Below the pieces are notes generated by a model that worked only from the letters and a program-made list of their open reading frames with translations, was not told the origin of the DNA and did not search any database. Source: Oscillospiraceae bacterium (lineage in GTDB: Bacteria > Bacillota > Clostridia > Oscillospirales > Oscillospiraceae). Taken from it: a stretch of 6,496 nt of DNA. Position numbers and translations under genes: made by a program. Below, one piece after another: positions 1 through 6,014 of this stretch; within the stretch, counting starts at the first letter, position 1, and each line of letters starts with the position of its first letter. The stretch covers positions 1 to 6,496 of the forward strand of contig JAJBVW010000101.1 in the NCBI GenBank assembly GCA_020866945.1, read 5' to 3'.

Positions 1-1039
1 CCTGTACGTATAGCTTTTCGTTTTGCCGTTCCGCTACAAAGTCGATCTCGCAGTCACCCAGCTTGCCGATATACACCGTATATCCTCTGCGGCATAACTC
101 AAGATAAACAATGTTCTCAAGACTTGCGGCGGCGCTGTCCTCCGAATAGCCGAGGACGCTATACCGAAGTGACACATCCGCAAGGTAAAACTTCTCTTGC
201 GTTTTCAAAATCTCCTTGCCCTGCAAATCATAGCGGGAGCAGCGGTGAAGCAGATAGGCTTTCTCCAGCTTTTCCAGGTAGCTGTACCCCGTTTCATTGT
301 CCAGCTTTCGGTTCTCGGATTTCAAGTAATCCGAGATGGATTTTGCCGAAAAGGTGTTCCCAAGGTTGTTGAAGATGTATTTTACGACCCGTTCCAGCTG
401 GTCGATTTTGCGAACCTGATTCCGTTTCACAATATCCGAGAAAATCGTGGAATTGTATATATCCCGGACGATGGTGTATACTTCGTCCGCCGAATACGCC
501 CGCAAATGGGTCGCCGGAAAACCGCCCAGGCGGACATAATTGGCAAGCTCCGTTTTTGCATCCCCCACCGTGCCGTACTGCGCTTTGAAAGTGAGGTATT
601 CGGCGAAGGAAAGGGTGTAAATGCGGAAGGACACATAGCGCCCGGTGAGATAGGTGGAAATCTCCGAGGACATCATCCGGGAATTGGGGCCTGTCACATA
701 AATGTCCACATCGTAGTCCGAGGCGAGAGAGTTCACTACCTTTTCCCAGCCCGTCACCTCCTGCACCTCATCAAGAAACAGATAGGTTTTGCCATCCGGC
801 TGGATTTTGCTTTTCAGCATTGTGAACATCTGCTTTGCTGTCAGATCTTCGTATTCCATGGAATCAAAGCGATAGGATACGATGCGCTGGGCAGGGATTC
901 CTCTTTCCTCCTGGAGCTTCTGGATAATCATTTTTAGAATTGTGGACTTTCCGCAGCGGCGAACACCGGTAAGGATTTTGACGAATGGAGTATCCACATA
1001 TACCATGATTTTATCTACATACAGGGGCCTGTAAATCAT
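1..1039 (-). CDS. AAA_14/DUF4143-family ATP-binding protein, partial (C-terminus outside window)
   Basis: I translated this frame by hand: 346 codons stay open from ATG 1039 to the window edge, so the gene is intact as far as visible. The start is the usual one for the family (MIYRPLYVDK) and has an SD, GGAGG, at 1048-1052, eight bases upstream. Walker A is GVRRCGKST (residues 25-33), Walker B LFLDE (87-91), and a sensor-1-like TGPN follows (116-119). The segment LTGRYVSFRIYTLSFAEYL (131-149) is typical of the family. A winged-helix-like middle leads into the DUF4143 region with ENIVYLELCRRGY and EIDFVA, which resembles a degenerate PD-(D/E)XK nuclease fold. Family members are near 400 residues, so roughly 50-80 are missing. 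The cellular role is not established; these genes are common, often multicopy accessory genes in gut Clostridia and Bacteroidetes. G+C is lower than in the neighbours (30 of bases 1-60, 28 of 301-360, against 38 of 1141-1200), hinting at transfer. Family assignment is confident; function is unknown. Confidence 0.9.
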   Translation of the reverse strand, partial: MIYRPLYVDKIMVYVDTPFVKILTGVRRCGKSTILKMIIQKLQEERGIPAQRIVSYRFDSMEYEDLTAKQMFTMLKSKIQPDGKTYLFLDEVQEVTGWEKVVNSLASDYDVDIYVTGPNSRMMSSEISTYLTGRYVSFRIYTLSFAEYLTFKAQYGTVGDAKTELANYVRLGGFPATHLRAYSADEVYTIVRDIYNSTIFSDIVKRNQVRKIDQLERVVKYIFNNLGNTFSAKSISDYLKSENRKLDNETGYSYLEKLEKAYLLHRCSRYDLQGKEILKTQEKFYLADVSLRYSVLGYSEDSAAASLENIVYLELCRRGYTVYIGKLGDCEIDFVAERQNEKLYVQ

Positions 1040-1070
1040 TATGACCACCTCCGAGATTGATATATACCGC

Positions 1071-1099
1071 AAGGCTCCTGCTATGCAGGAGCCTTTTTT
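1071..1099 (+). terminator. Intrinsic terminator-like hairpin with T-run only on the plus strand
   Basis: Arms 1071-1081 (AAGGCTCCTGC) and 1085-1095 (GCAGGAGCCTT) form a perfect 11-bp stem around a TAT loop. Six Ts at 1094-1099 follow on the plus strand, two of them inside the stem. Read on the minus strand, in the direction of lysS, the stem is preceded by six As and followed by CCTTGCGG, so the U-run is lacking. It should therefore stop plus-strand (antisense) transcripts well and lysS transcripts poorly. No plus-strand gene was found that would need it. It may be the surviving half of a bidirectional lysS terminator. Confidence 0.6.
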
Positions 1100-1108
1100 C
1101 AAAACATA

Positions 1109-2611
1109 TTAATCCGATACCGGCTTCATCGTCGGGAACAAAATCACGTCCCGCACGGCGTCTACTCCGGCCAGGAGCATGACGGCACGGTCTATGCCGA
1201 GGCCCATGCCGCCGGTGGGGGTCATGCCGTATTCAAGGGCTTCACAGAAGTCTACGTCCATATCGCTGGCTTCTTCGTCGCCGCGGGCTTTCAGTTCCAT
1301 CTGCTCCTGGAAGCGCAGGCGCTGATCCAGGGGGTCGTTCAGCTCAGAAAAGGCGTTACCCATTTCGCTGGCGCCGATGAACACCTCAAACCGCTCCGTC
1401 ATGCGGCTGTCCACAGGGCTGCGCTTAGCCAGCGGAGACACCTCCACCGGATACATGGTGATAAAAGTAGGCTGAATCAGCTTCTCCTCTACCTTCTGGT
1501 CGAAGCACTCATACAAGGCATGGCCCCAGGTCTTGTCCACCTTTTCCATGTCCACGTCGGCAGCCACAGCGGCGGCCACAGCCTCCTCATCACTGGACAG
1601 GGCATCGAAGTCCACGCCCACGTACTCCCGCACGGCCTCGACCATGGTCAGACGCCGCCAGCCGGGGGTCATATTGATGGTATTGCCGCCCCATTCCAGC
1701 TCGTAGGTACCACGCAGCTCCATGGCAGCGGAGGACAATATTCCCTCCGCGTAGTCCATCATGGTCTCATAATTTGCATAGCTCTCATACAGCTCAACAG
1801 TGGTGAATTCCGGATTATGCTTGGTGTCCATACCCTCGTTGCGGAAGATGCGGCCTATCTCATAGACCCGCTCCATGCCGCCCACGATGAGCCGCTTCAA
1901 ATTCAGCTCCGTGGCGATGCGCATATACATATCAATGTCCAGGGTGTTATGATGCGTGATGAACGGCCGGGCCGTGGCGCCGCCCTGGATAGTGCCAAGC
2001 ACAGGGGTCTCCACCTCCAGATAGCCCCGGTCGTCCAGATACCGGCGGACATGGCGGATAAATTTTGTACGCAACTCAAAGACCCGGCGGCTCTCCGGGT
2101 TCATAATAAGGTCAACATACCGGCGGCGGTAACGCTGGTCGGTATCGGTCAGGCCGTGAAACTTCTCCGGCAAGGGGCGAAGGCTCTTGGACAGAAGCTG
2201 GATGCTCTGTACATGGACAGAAATGGTCTCTGTACGGGTCTTGAAAACAAAGCCCTCCGCGCCGATAATATCTCCAACGTCCCAGGTTTTCAGCTCCGCA
2301 AGGCCCTCCGCGCCAAGCTCGTTAATGCTGACATACAGCTGCAAACGGCCACGGTCGTCCTGAATATCCATGAACCCGGCCTTGCCCTGCACACGCTTTG
2401 CCATAACGCGGCCAGCCACACAGACGGTCTGATTCTCCAGGCTGTCATAATTATCCTTTACCTGGGCGGAATAGTGGGTGCGGGTAAACTTGGTTATCTG
2501 GTAAGGGTCGCGTCCGGCATCCTGGAGCTTGAACAGCTTCTCCCGGCGCACCCGCATTTCATCGGAAAGGCCCTCCGGCTCGTCCCGGTAGCCCGGTGCA
2601 TATTGAAACAT
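1109..2611 (-). CDS. lysS: Lysine--tRNA ligase (class II)
   Basis: Charges tRNA-Lys with lysine using ATP; cytosolic and essential. The protein is 500 residues, normal for bacterial class II LysRS. An N-terminal OB-fold anticodon-binding domain spans about 60-140 (VCVAGRVMAKRVQGKAGFMDIQ). The catalytic domain shows motif 1 around 184-205 (FIRHVRRYLDDRGYLEVETPVL region), motif 2 RIFRNEG at 254-260 followed by TKHNPEFTTVELYE, the conserved PVEVSPLAKRS, and motif 3 GGMGLGIDRAVML near 467-479. The frame stays open three codons further, to a GTG at 2620, but that GTG lies inside the SD GAGGTGA (2617-2623), which is correctly spaced for the ATG at 2611. The gene is 77 bases downstream of greA with no terminator between them, so the two are likely co-transcribed from the greA promoter. 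The gap is too short for a T-box leader and shows none. The identification is secure. Confidence 0.97.
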   Translation of the reverse strand: MFQYAPGYRDEPEGLSDEMRVRREKLFKLQDAGRDPYQITKFTRTHYSAQVKDNYDSLENQTVCVAGRVMAKRVQGKAGFMDIQDDRGRLQLYVSINELGAEGLAELKTWDVGDIIGAEGFVFKTRTETISVHVQSIQLLSKSLRPLPEKFHGLTDTDQRYRRRYVDLIMNPESRRVFELRTKFIRHVRRYLDDRGYLEVETPVLGTIQGGATARPFITHHNTLDIDMYMRIATELNLKRLIVGGMERVYEIGRIFRNEGMDTKHNPEFTTVELYESYANYETMMDYAEGILSSAAMELRGTYELEWGGNTINMTPGWRRLTMVEAVREYVGVDFDALSSDEEAVAAAVAADVDMEKVDKTWGHALYECFDQKVEEKLIQPTFITMYPVEVSPLAKRSPVDSRMTERFEVFIGASEMGNAFSELNDPLDQRLRFQEQMELKARGDEEASDMDVDFCEALEYGMTPTGGMGLGIDRAVMLLAGVDAVRDVILFPTMKPVSD

Positions 2612-2616
2612 ATGCT

Positions 2617-2623
2617 TCACCTC
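2617..2623 (-). promoter_or_regulatory. Shine-Dalgarno site deciding the lysS start
   Basis: On the minus strand this is GAGGTGA, five bases before the ATG at 2611. It overlaps the alternative GTG at 2618-2620, so initiation at that GTG is unlikely. Confidence 0.75.
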
Positions 2624-2688
2624 AAAATCAACAGAATATGTATTCGTCGGGGCGGCTCATAGAGGCCGTTCCCGGCATGAAAATCAAA

Positions 2689-3162
2689 TTAATAGGATAC
2701 GTTCAAAATCTCAAATTGCAGTTCCCCGGCAGGGGCCTCAATCATGACGGTCTCCCCAATCTTGTGGCCGATAAGACCCCGGCCAAAGGGGGAATCATCA
2801 GAGATGCGCCCGGTCATGGGGTTTGCCTCCTGGCTGCCTACGATTTGGTATTCCGCCTCCTCGCCCATCTCCACATCCAGAACCAGCACCTTACTGCCGA
2901 TGCCGATGACGCCGGCGCGGGAGGTCTTTTCCACAATCTCCGCGTTTTCGAGCAGGTTTTTATACTCCGCGATTTTGGAATACAGCTTGCCCTGCTCCGT
3001 TTTGGCCTCGTCATACTCGCTGTTCTCGGACAGGTCGCCGTAGCTGCGAGCCTCTTTGATAAGTTCAGAGACCTCTTTTTCCCGGACGGTCTGAAGATAA
3101 TCCAGTTCACGCTGAATCTCCTCGTACCGTTCCCGGCTCATCTTGTATTTTGCCTCAGCCAT
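2689..3162 (-). CDS. greA: Transcription elongation factor GreA
   Basis: Binds the RNA polymerase secondary channel and stimulates cleavage of backtracked RNA, rescuing stalled complexes. The protein is 157 residues, the standard GreA length. Residues 1-78 form the antiparallel coiled coil, with the tip motif GDLSENSEYDEAK at 42-54 carrying the acidic pair D43 and E46 that coordinates the second catalytic metal. Residues 80-157 are the FKBP-like C-terminal domain, with the signature SPFGRGLIGHKIGE (124-137) and the ending GELQFEILNV. The start ATG at 3162 has an SD, GGAGG (3170-3174), seven bases upstream. A perfect-consensus promoter sits just ahead of it, giving a leader of about 25 bases. 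The next gene downstream is lysS, a common pairing in Clostridia. Calling it GreA rather than GreB rests on general similarity and on Firmicutes normally having only GreA. Confidence 0.97.
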   Translation of the reverse strand: MAEAKYKMSRERYEEIQRELDYLQTVREKEVSELIKEARSYGDLSENSEYDEAKTEQGKLYSKIAEYKNLLENAEIVEKTSRAGVIGIGSKVLVLDVEMGEEAEYQIVGSQEANPMTGRISDDSPFGRGLIGHKIGETVMIEAPAGELQFEILNVSY

Positions 3163-3193
3163 GCCTATGCCTCCATTATTTTCAGTTGTAAAT

Positions 3194-3222
3194 ATTATAG
3201 GTTTCTAAAATCGCCCTGTCAA
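3194..3222 (-). promoter_or_regulatory. Perfect-consensus housekeeping sigma promoter for greA-lysS
   Basis: On the minus strand the -35 box is TTGACA (3222-3217), the spacer is exactly 17 bases (3216-3200) and the -10 box is TATAAT (3199-3194). Both hexamers match the SigA/sigma-70 consensus at all 12 positions. The predicted transcript start is near 3187, about 25 bases before the greA ATG and ahead of its SD. The TGA inside TTGACA is the stop codon of the upstream S41 protease gene. Seen directly in the sequence; activity is inferred. Confidence 0.88.
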
Positions 3223-4418
3223 GCGCTAAGCGCGTCGATTGCCGCCTGCACCTGGGGGTCGTCCTCCGGCTCCAACCAGCCCGTCTGATAGAGGAGCAGC
3301 TCCTCCTCCGTCAAATCTATCTCCACATCCGGGATCAAACCACCCGCCTCATACAGATCGATTCGGCTGGGCGTCAGGTAGGTATATTTTGAGATATGCA
3401 CCGCGCTGCCGTCCGCCAGGGCGATTGTCACCTGACTGCGGCCCTTGCCGGTGGTCGCCTCTCCAACGATGGTAGCCCAGTCATAATCCCGCAGGGCGGC
3501 GGCAAAGAACTCCGCGGCGCTGTAGCTGTCCGCATTGACGATAACTGCCATGGGAAGCTCGATGCAGTCCGCATCCGAGGTCTCCACGTTCTCCCTGCCG
3601 TTCTTGTCGGCGCGGATGAACAAATCCCCCTCCGGGAGCAGATAATCCAGCAGCTCCACCATTTCCGAAACCTGGCCGCCGGGATTTGAGCGCACGTCGA
3701 AGATGAGGCTTTCAGCCCCCTGGGCAATCAGCTCCTCCACGGCCTCGATAGCCTGGGAGCCTGCCCCTTCCCGAAAGTTCGTGATGATAATATATCCCAC
3801 GTTCCCGTCCAGCAGCTCCGCTGTGACCGGGCTTGTATAAATGACCTCACAGGAGACAGAGACGTCATAAATTGAGCCGTCCTCCCCGTCCTGAATGGTC
3901 AGAACCGCATAGTCTCCATAGTCCGCCTGAATCAGCGCACGGACATCCTCTGTGGTACCGTACGTCACATTCTCTCCATCCACGGCCAGGATAATGTCAC
4001 CTGGCTCCAAGCCGGCGCTTTGGGCAGGGCCGTCCTTCGTGACAGTCACAATAAGGAAGCCGCCCGTTTCCTCATCCTGGGATATGGTCACGCCAATGCC
4101 CTGGTACTGGTTGGCGGAATAATCCTGGTAGGCGGCGTAGGTATCCGCGTCCATATAATAGCTCCAATCGTCGTCCAGAGCGTCTATGACGGCGGCCAGG
4201 GCCGCGTCCGTCAGCTCATCGACGTCATAATCCGCCACATAATTGGTTTCTATGACCCGTATCACAGAGGCATATTTTGCGGAGGCCCGAAAGCCATCCC
4301 AGCCGCCGAAGCCCAGGAAAATTGCGCCAAAGGCCACGAGAAGGCCAGCCAGAAAACAGAGAAGGCCCACAAAGGCCCGGTTATTTTTCAATGGTTTTTT
4401 CAAAGGTATTTCTCCCAT
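3219..4418 (-). CDS. S41 family carboxyl-terminal processing protease with PDZ domain (CtpA/CtpB-like)
   Basis: A membrane-anchored serine protease expected to act outside the cytoplasmic membrane. From ATG 4418 the protein is 399 residues. A basic N-terminus (KKPLKNNR) precedes one transmembrane segment at about 15-36. A PDZ domain (about 106-188) contains QGIGVTIS and SAGLEPGDIILAVDGENV, the usual substrate-tail binding region. The S41 core (about 206-355) carries GYIIITNF, LIFDVRSNPGG, and the Ser/Lys dyad: S300 in NADSYSAAEF and K325 in TTGKGRSQV. The dyad is complete, so an active enzyme is expected. The frame is open to a TTG at 4478, but those 20 codons run through the upstream gene's hairpin terminator and are probably untranslated. 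A second candidate start is the TTG at 4403, with GGGAG eight bases upstream, giving MKKPLKNN. ATG 4418 has only GGTGA eight bases upstream. The substrate is unknown; the neighbouring M23 hydrolase is a candidate. Confidence 0.93.
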   Translation of the reverse strand: MGEIPLKKPLKNNRAFVGLLCFLAGLLVAFGAIFLGFGGWDGFRASAKYASVIRVIETNYVADYDVDELTDAALAAVIDALDDDWSYYMDADTYAAYQDYSANQYQGIGVTISQDEETGGFLIVTVTKDGPAQSAGLEPGDIILAVDGENVTYGTTEDVRALIQADYGDYAVLTIQDGEDGSIYDVSVSCEVIYTSPVTAELLDGNVGYIIITNFREGAGSQAIEAVEELIAQGAESLIFDVRSNPGGQVSEMVELLDYLLPEGDLFIRADKNGRENVETSDADCIELPMAVIVNADSYSAAEFFAAALRDYDWATIVGEATTGKGRSQVTIALADGSAVHISKYTYLTPSRIDLYEAGGLIPDVEIDLTEEELLLYQTGWLEPEDDPQVQAAIDALSA

Positions 4419-4433
4419 AACGGCCGTCACCAC

Positions 4434-4466
4434 AAAAGCAAGGACGGCAAACAAAGCCGTCCTTGC
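4434..4466 (-). terminator. Intrinsic terminator of the M23 hydrolase gene
   Basis: On the minus strand the arm GCAAGGACGGC (4466-4456), the loop TTTGTTT and the arm GCCGTCCTTGC (4448-4438) form a perfect 11-bp stem followed by TTTT (4437-4434). It lies about 70 bases after the M23 stop codon and only 16 bases before the ATG of the S41 gene. The T-run is short, so termination may be partial, with read-through to the protease gene. Confidence 0.75.
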
Positions 4467-4467
4467 C

Positions 4468-4495
4468 AGTGTATGCAAGGCAATTCAATGGTCAA
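4468..4495 (-). promoter_or_regulatory. Possible promoter for the S41 protease gene, overlapping the terminator
   Basis: On the minus strand there is TTGACC (4495-4490, 5 of 6 to consensus), a 16-base spacer and TACACT (4473-4468, 4 of 6). The predicted start near 4461 falls inside the first arm of the hairpin, so transcripts starting here could not form the full stem and would escape it. The -10 match is mediocre; this is a tentative call. Confidence 0.35.
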
Positions 4496-4534
4496 ATACC
4501 GGCGCGGTACAACCTCCCCACTGCCGACCGGTAA

Positions 4535-5845
4535 TTAATAATACGAGAAGCTCAGCGGGTCTACGGTAGAACCGGAGGAACTGATGCGTATCTCGAAATG
4601 CAGGTGAGGCCCAGTGCTGTTGCCAGTGGAACCCACATAACCGATGACCTGCCCCTGACTGACCGTCTGGCCGCTGGAAACCGCAATGGAGGACATATGA
4701 CCATAAAGGGTAGTATATCCATTGCCATGGTTTATCATCACGCAGTTGCCATAGCCGCCGTTATAGCTGGCCAGAATGACCGTGCCACTGGCGGAGGCAT
4801 AGATGGCGCTGCCATAGGACGCGCCGATGTCCACACCGGCGTGGAATTTGGTGTAGCCGTAAAGCTCTAGATAGCGATAGCCATAATAGGAGGTTATCGT
4901 GGTGGTATAGCTGGGCCAGAGCCAGCCGCTGCTGGAACCGGTGGTAACAGTGGCAGAAGTCGATGTAGCTGTGGTCGTGGTAGTGGTCGTCGTGGTTGTC
5001 TGCGCCGCTGCGGCTGCGGCGGCTGCTGCGGCTGCTGCGGCTGCCGCTTCCTCAGCGGCCCGTGCCTCTTCCAACTCCTCCTCTTTCTCCACGATGAGGC
5101 TTTCAATCTCATCCATGGTGGCCTGTTCCTCGGCCAGGGAGGCATTATAGCTCTCGATGTCGGCCTCCATCTCGGCAATCAGCTCGCAGGCAGCCTCAAT
5201 ATCCGCCTCAAGCTGGGCCTTTTTCTCCTCAAGCTCGGCCTTGTTGGCCTCGTTCTCGGCGTACATCTCCTCCGCCTCGGCCTCCAAGACCTCTACCGCC
5301 TCGCGGGCGGCGATATAGTCCGCTTCCAAATCCTCGTCATATTCCATGACCTCGTTGACCAGGTCAAGCCTTGTCAGCAGGTCGGAAAAGCTGGTGGCAT
5401 TAAAAAGAACCTCCATGTAGCTGAGGCTGGAGCCTTCCTCCATGGCGCGGAGGCGGGTCAGCCAGCGCTCCCGCTGGTATTCCTCCTCTGCCTGGGCTTC
5501 GGCCAAATCCTCCTGCATATTGGTAATAAGGCCGTCAATGATGTCAATCTGTTCCTGGATAACATCCAGTTCCTGCTGAGCCAGCTCGTTTTTCTGGTCC
5601 AGAATCTCCTTCTTTTCCAGGACAGTCGCCTTTTCATAGTCAAGACTGTCTATCTCCGCCTGAATTTCATCCATACGATCCTGAATATCGCTTTTCTGAT
5701 CCTCCAGGTCATCTATCTCCGCTTGAATGGAGCTGCTGCTGGCCGCGGCGGCGGAAGAGCTGATGACTGCCACTGTCAGAGACAGAATCATCAGGATAAC
5801 CAAAATGATGCAGACGACGGAAATGAATGTTCTGCGTTTCTTCAC
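4535..5845 (-). CDS. Secreted coiled-coil murein hydrolase, M23 (LytM) family
   Basis: Predicted peptidoglycan endopeptidase outside the membrane. The 436-residue protein starts at GTG 5845, chosen because AAGGAGG sits five bases upstream and the translation VKKRRTFISVV begins a normal signal peptide or anchor (hydrophobic about 6-28). A long charged coiled coil covers about 40-266, broken near 132-162 by RERWLTRLRAMEEGSSLSY and VLFNATSFSDLLTRLDLV, a pattern seen in PcsB/CwlO/EnvC-type division hydrolases. Then come 15 alanines (267-281), Gln, 10 threonines (283-292) and a Ser/Thr linker. The M23 domain (about 308-436) has HxxxD (H335, D339), YGH (H383) and HLH (H414, H416), so zinc ligands and catalytic histidine are all present. 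It follows ftsX directly, which supports a role as the FtsEX-controlled hydrolase; the interaction itself is inferred. An in-frame ATG at 5899 exists but has no SD and would bury the signal peptide. The catalytic domain is certain; the exact cleaved bond is not. Confidence 0.93.
   Translation of the reverse strand: MKKRRTFISVVCIILVILMILSLTVAVISSSAAAASSSSIQAEIDDLEDQKSDIQDRMDEIQAEIDSLDYEKATVLEKKEILDQKNELAQQELDVIQEQIDIIDGLITNMQEDLAEAQAEEEYQRERWLTRLRAMEEGSSLSYMEVLFNATSFSDLLTRLDLVNEVMEYDEDLEADYIAAREAVEVLEAEAEEMYAENEANKAELEEKKAQLEADIEAACELIAEMEADIESYNASLAEEQATMDEIESLIVEKEEELEEARAAEEAAAAAAAAAAAAAAAQTTTTTTTTTTATSTSATVTTGSSSGWLWPSYTTTITSYYGYRYLELYGYTKFHAGVDIGASYGSAIYASASGTVILASYNGGYGNCVMINHGNGYTTLYGHMSSIAVSSGQTVSQGQVIGYVGSTGNSTGPHLHFEIRISSSGSTVDPLSFSYY
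4970..5047 (-). repeat. Poly-alanine/poly-threonine codon tract inside the M23 gene
   Basis: Bases 5003-5047 are 15 consecutive GCN alanine codons, 5000-5002 one Gln codon, and 4970-4999 ten consecutive ACN threonine codons. Third positions vary, so this is a repeat chiefly at the protein level. It joins the coiled coil to the catalytic domain: an Ala helix running on from the coil, then a flexible Thr-rich linker. Confidence 0.85.
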
Positions 5846-5850
5846 GAAAA

Positions 5851-5857
5851 CCTCCTT
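5851..5857 (-). promoter_or_regulatory. Shine-Dalgarno site deciding the M23 hydrolase start
   Basis: A full AAGGAGG on the minus strand, five bases before the GTG at 5845. It places the start 18 codons inside the maximal reading frame and restores a normal signal peptide beginning VKKRR. Confidence 0.85.
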
Positions 5858-5864
5858 AGATTCG

Positions 5865-5971
5865 CGGATGGCGGCCCGGAGAAAAGCGCCGCCCCGCATC
5901 CGGCTGCTGCCGGTTCAGGTGTGTTGACTTCCCTTTTATGTGCGCTGCGGGGAGCCTGTCCTCCGCAGCGC
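5865..5971 (-). promoter_or_regulatory. Hairpin-rich 5' leader of the M23 hydrolase mRNA
   Basis: Downstream of the predicted start (near 5974) the leader holds several GC inverted repeats. The strongest is a perfect 9-bp stem, GCGCTGCGG (5971-5963) with CCGCAGCGC (5950-5942), around a 12-base loop. A second is CCGGC-AGCA-GCCGG at 5913-5900. A third GGCGGC/GCCGCC pairing lies at about 5865-5895. None is followed by a T-run, so they do not look like intrinsic terminators. No known riboswitch is recognised. Function is unknown; mRNA stability or translation control is possible. Confidence 0.45.
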
Positions 5972-5980
5972 GTTCTTAAT

Positions 5981-6009
5981 ATGATAACATACTTTGCCTG
6001 AAATGGCAA
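5981..6009 (-). promoter_or_regulatory. Promoter for the M23 hydrolase gene, extended -10 type
   Basis: On the minus strand the -35 box is TTGCCA (6009-6004, 5 of 6), the spacer is 17 bases and the -10 box is TATCAT (5986-5981, 5 of 6), preceded by TGT, an extended -10 element. It begins six bases after the ftsX stop codon. The -35 box is part of an inverted repeat, TTGCC-ATTTCA-GGCAA (6009-5994), which could be an operator or chance. The predicted transcript start is near 5974. Confidence 0.72.
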
Positions 6010-6014
6010 TCTTC

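Noticed and set aside
197..937. Plus-strand open frame of 246 codons
   Set aside because: It is antisense to the DUF4143 ATPase, which carries Walker A and B motifs and runs unbroken to the window edge.
1061..1068. TATATA as the -10 of an ATPase gene promoter
   Set aside because: No acceptable -35 hexamer lies 16-18 bases upstream; that stretch is the hairpin stem.
1520..2662. Plus-strand open frame of 380 codons
   Set aside because: It lies antisense to lysS, whose class II motifs are unmistakable, and the translation resembles no known protein. It is a GC-driven shadow.
2612..2688. T-box, riboswitch or terminator between greA and lysS
   Set aside because: Only 77 bases, with no T-box motif and only 4-5 bp inverted repeats (for example GAATA-CA-TATTC), too weak to call.
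4419..4478. N-terminal extension of the S41 protease to the TTG at 4478
   Set aside because: The 20 codons coincide with a perfect 11-bp terminator hairpin, and the extension adds a second hydrophobic stretch ahead of the normal anchor.
4941..5150. Plus-strand frame with poly-Val and poly-Ala runs
   Set aside because: It is the complement of the Thr/Ala tract of the M23 gene and has no signal of its own.
5846..5899. N-terminal extension of the M23 gene to the ATG at 5899
   Set aside because: No SD precedes it, it lies in the structured leader, and it would place 18 residues ahead of a normal signal peptide that has AAGGAGG and GTG at 5845.
5942..5971. 9-bp GC hairpin as the ftsX terminator
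   Set aside because: Neither strand shows a T-run after the stem (ACATAAAAGG on the minus strand), and it lies downstream of the M23 promoter, so a leader element fits better.
5973..5989. WalR-type box (TGTWAH-N5-TGTWAH) at the M23 promoter
   Set aside because: One half-site, TGTTAT (5989-5984), matches, but the second, TAAGAA, does not, and the matching half overlaps the -10 region.
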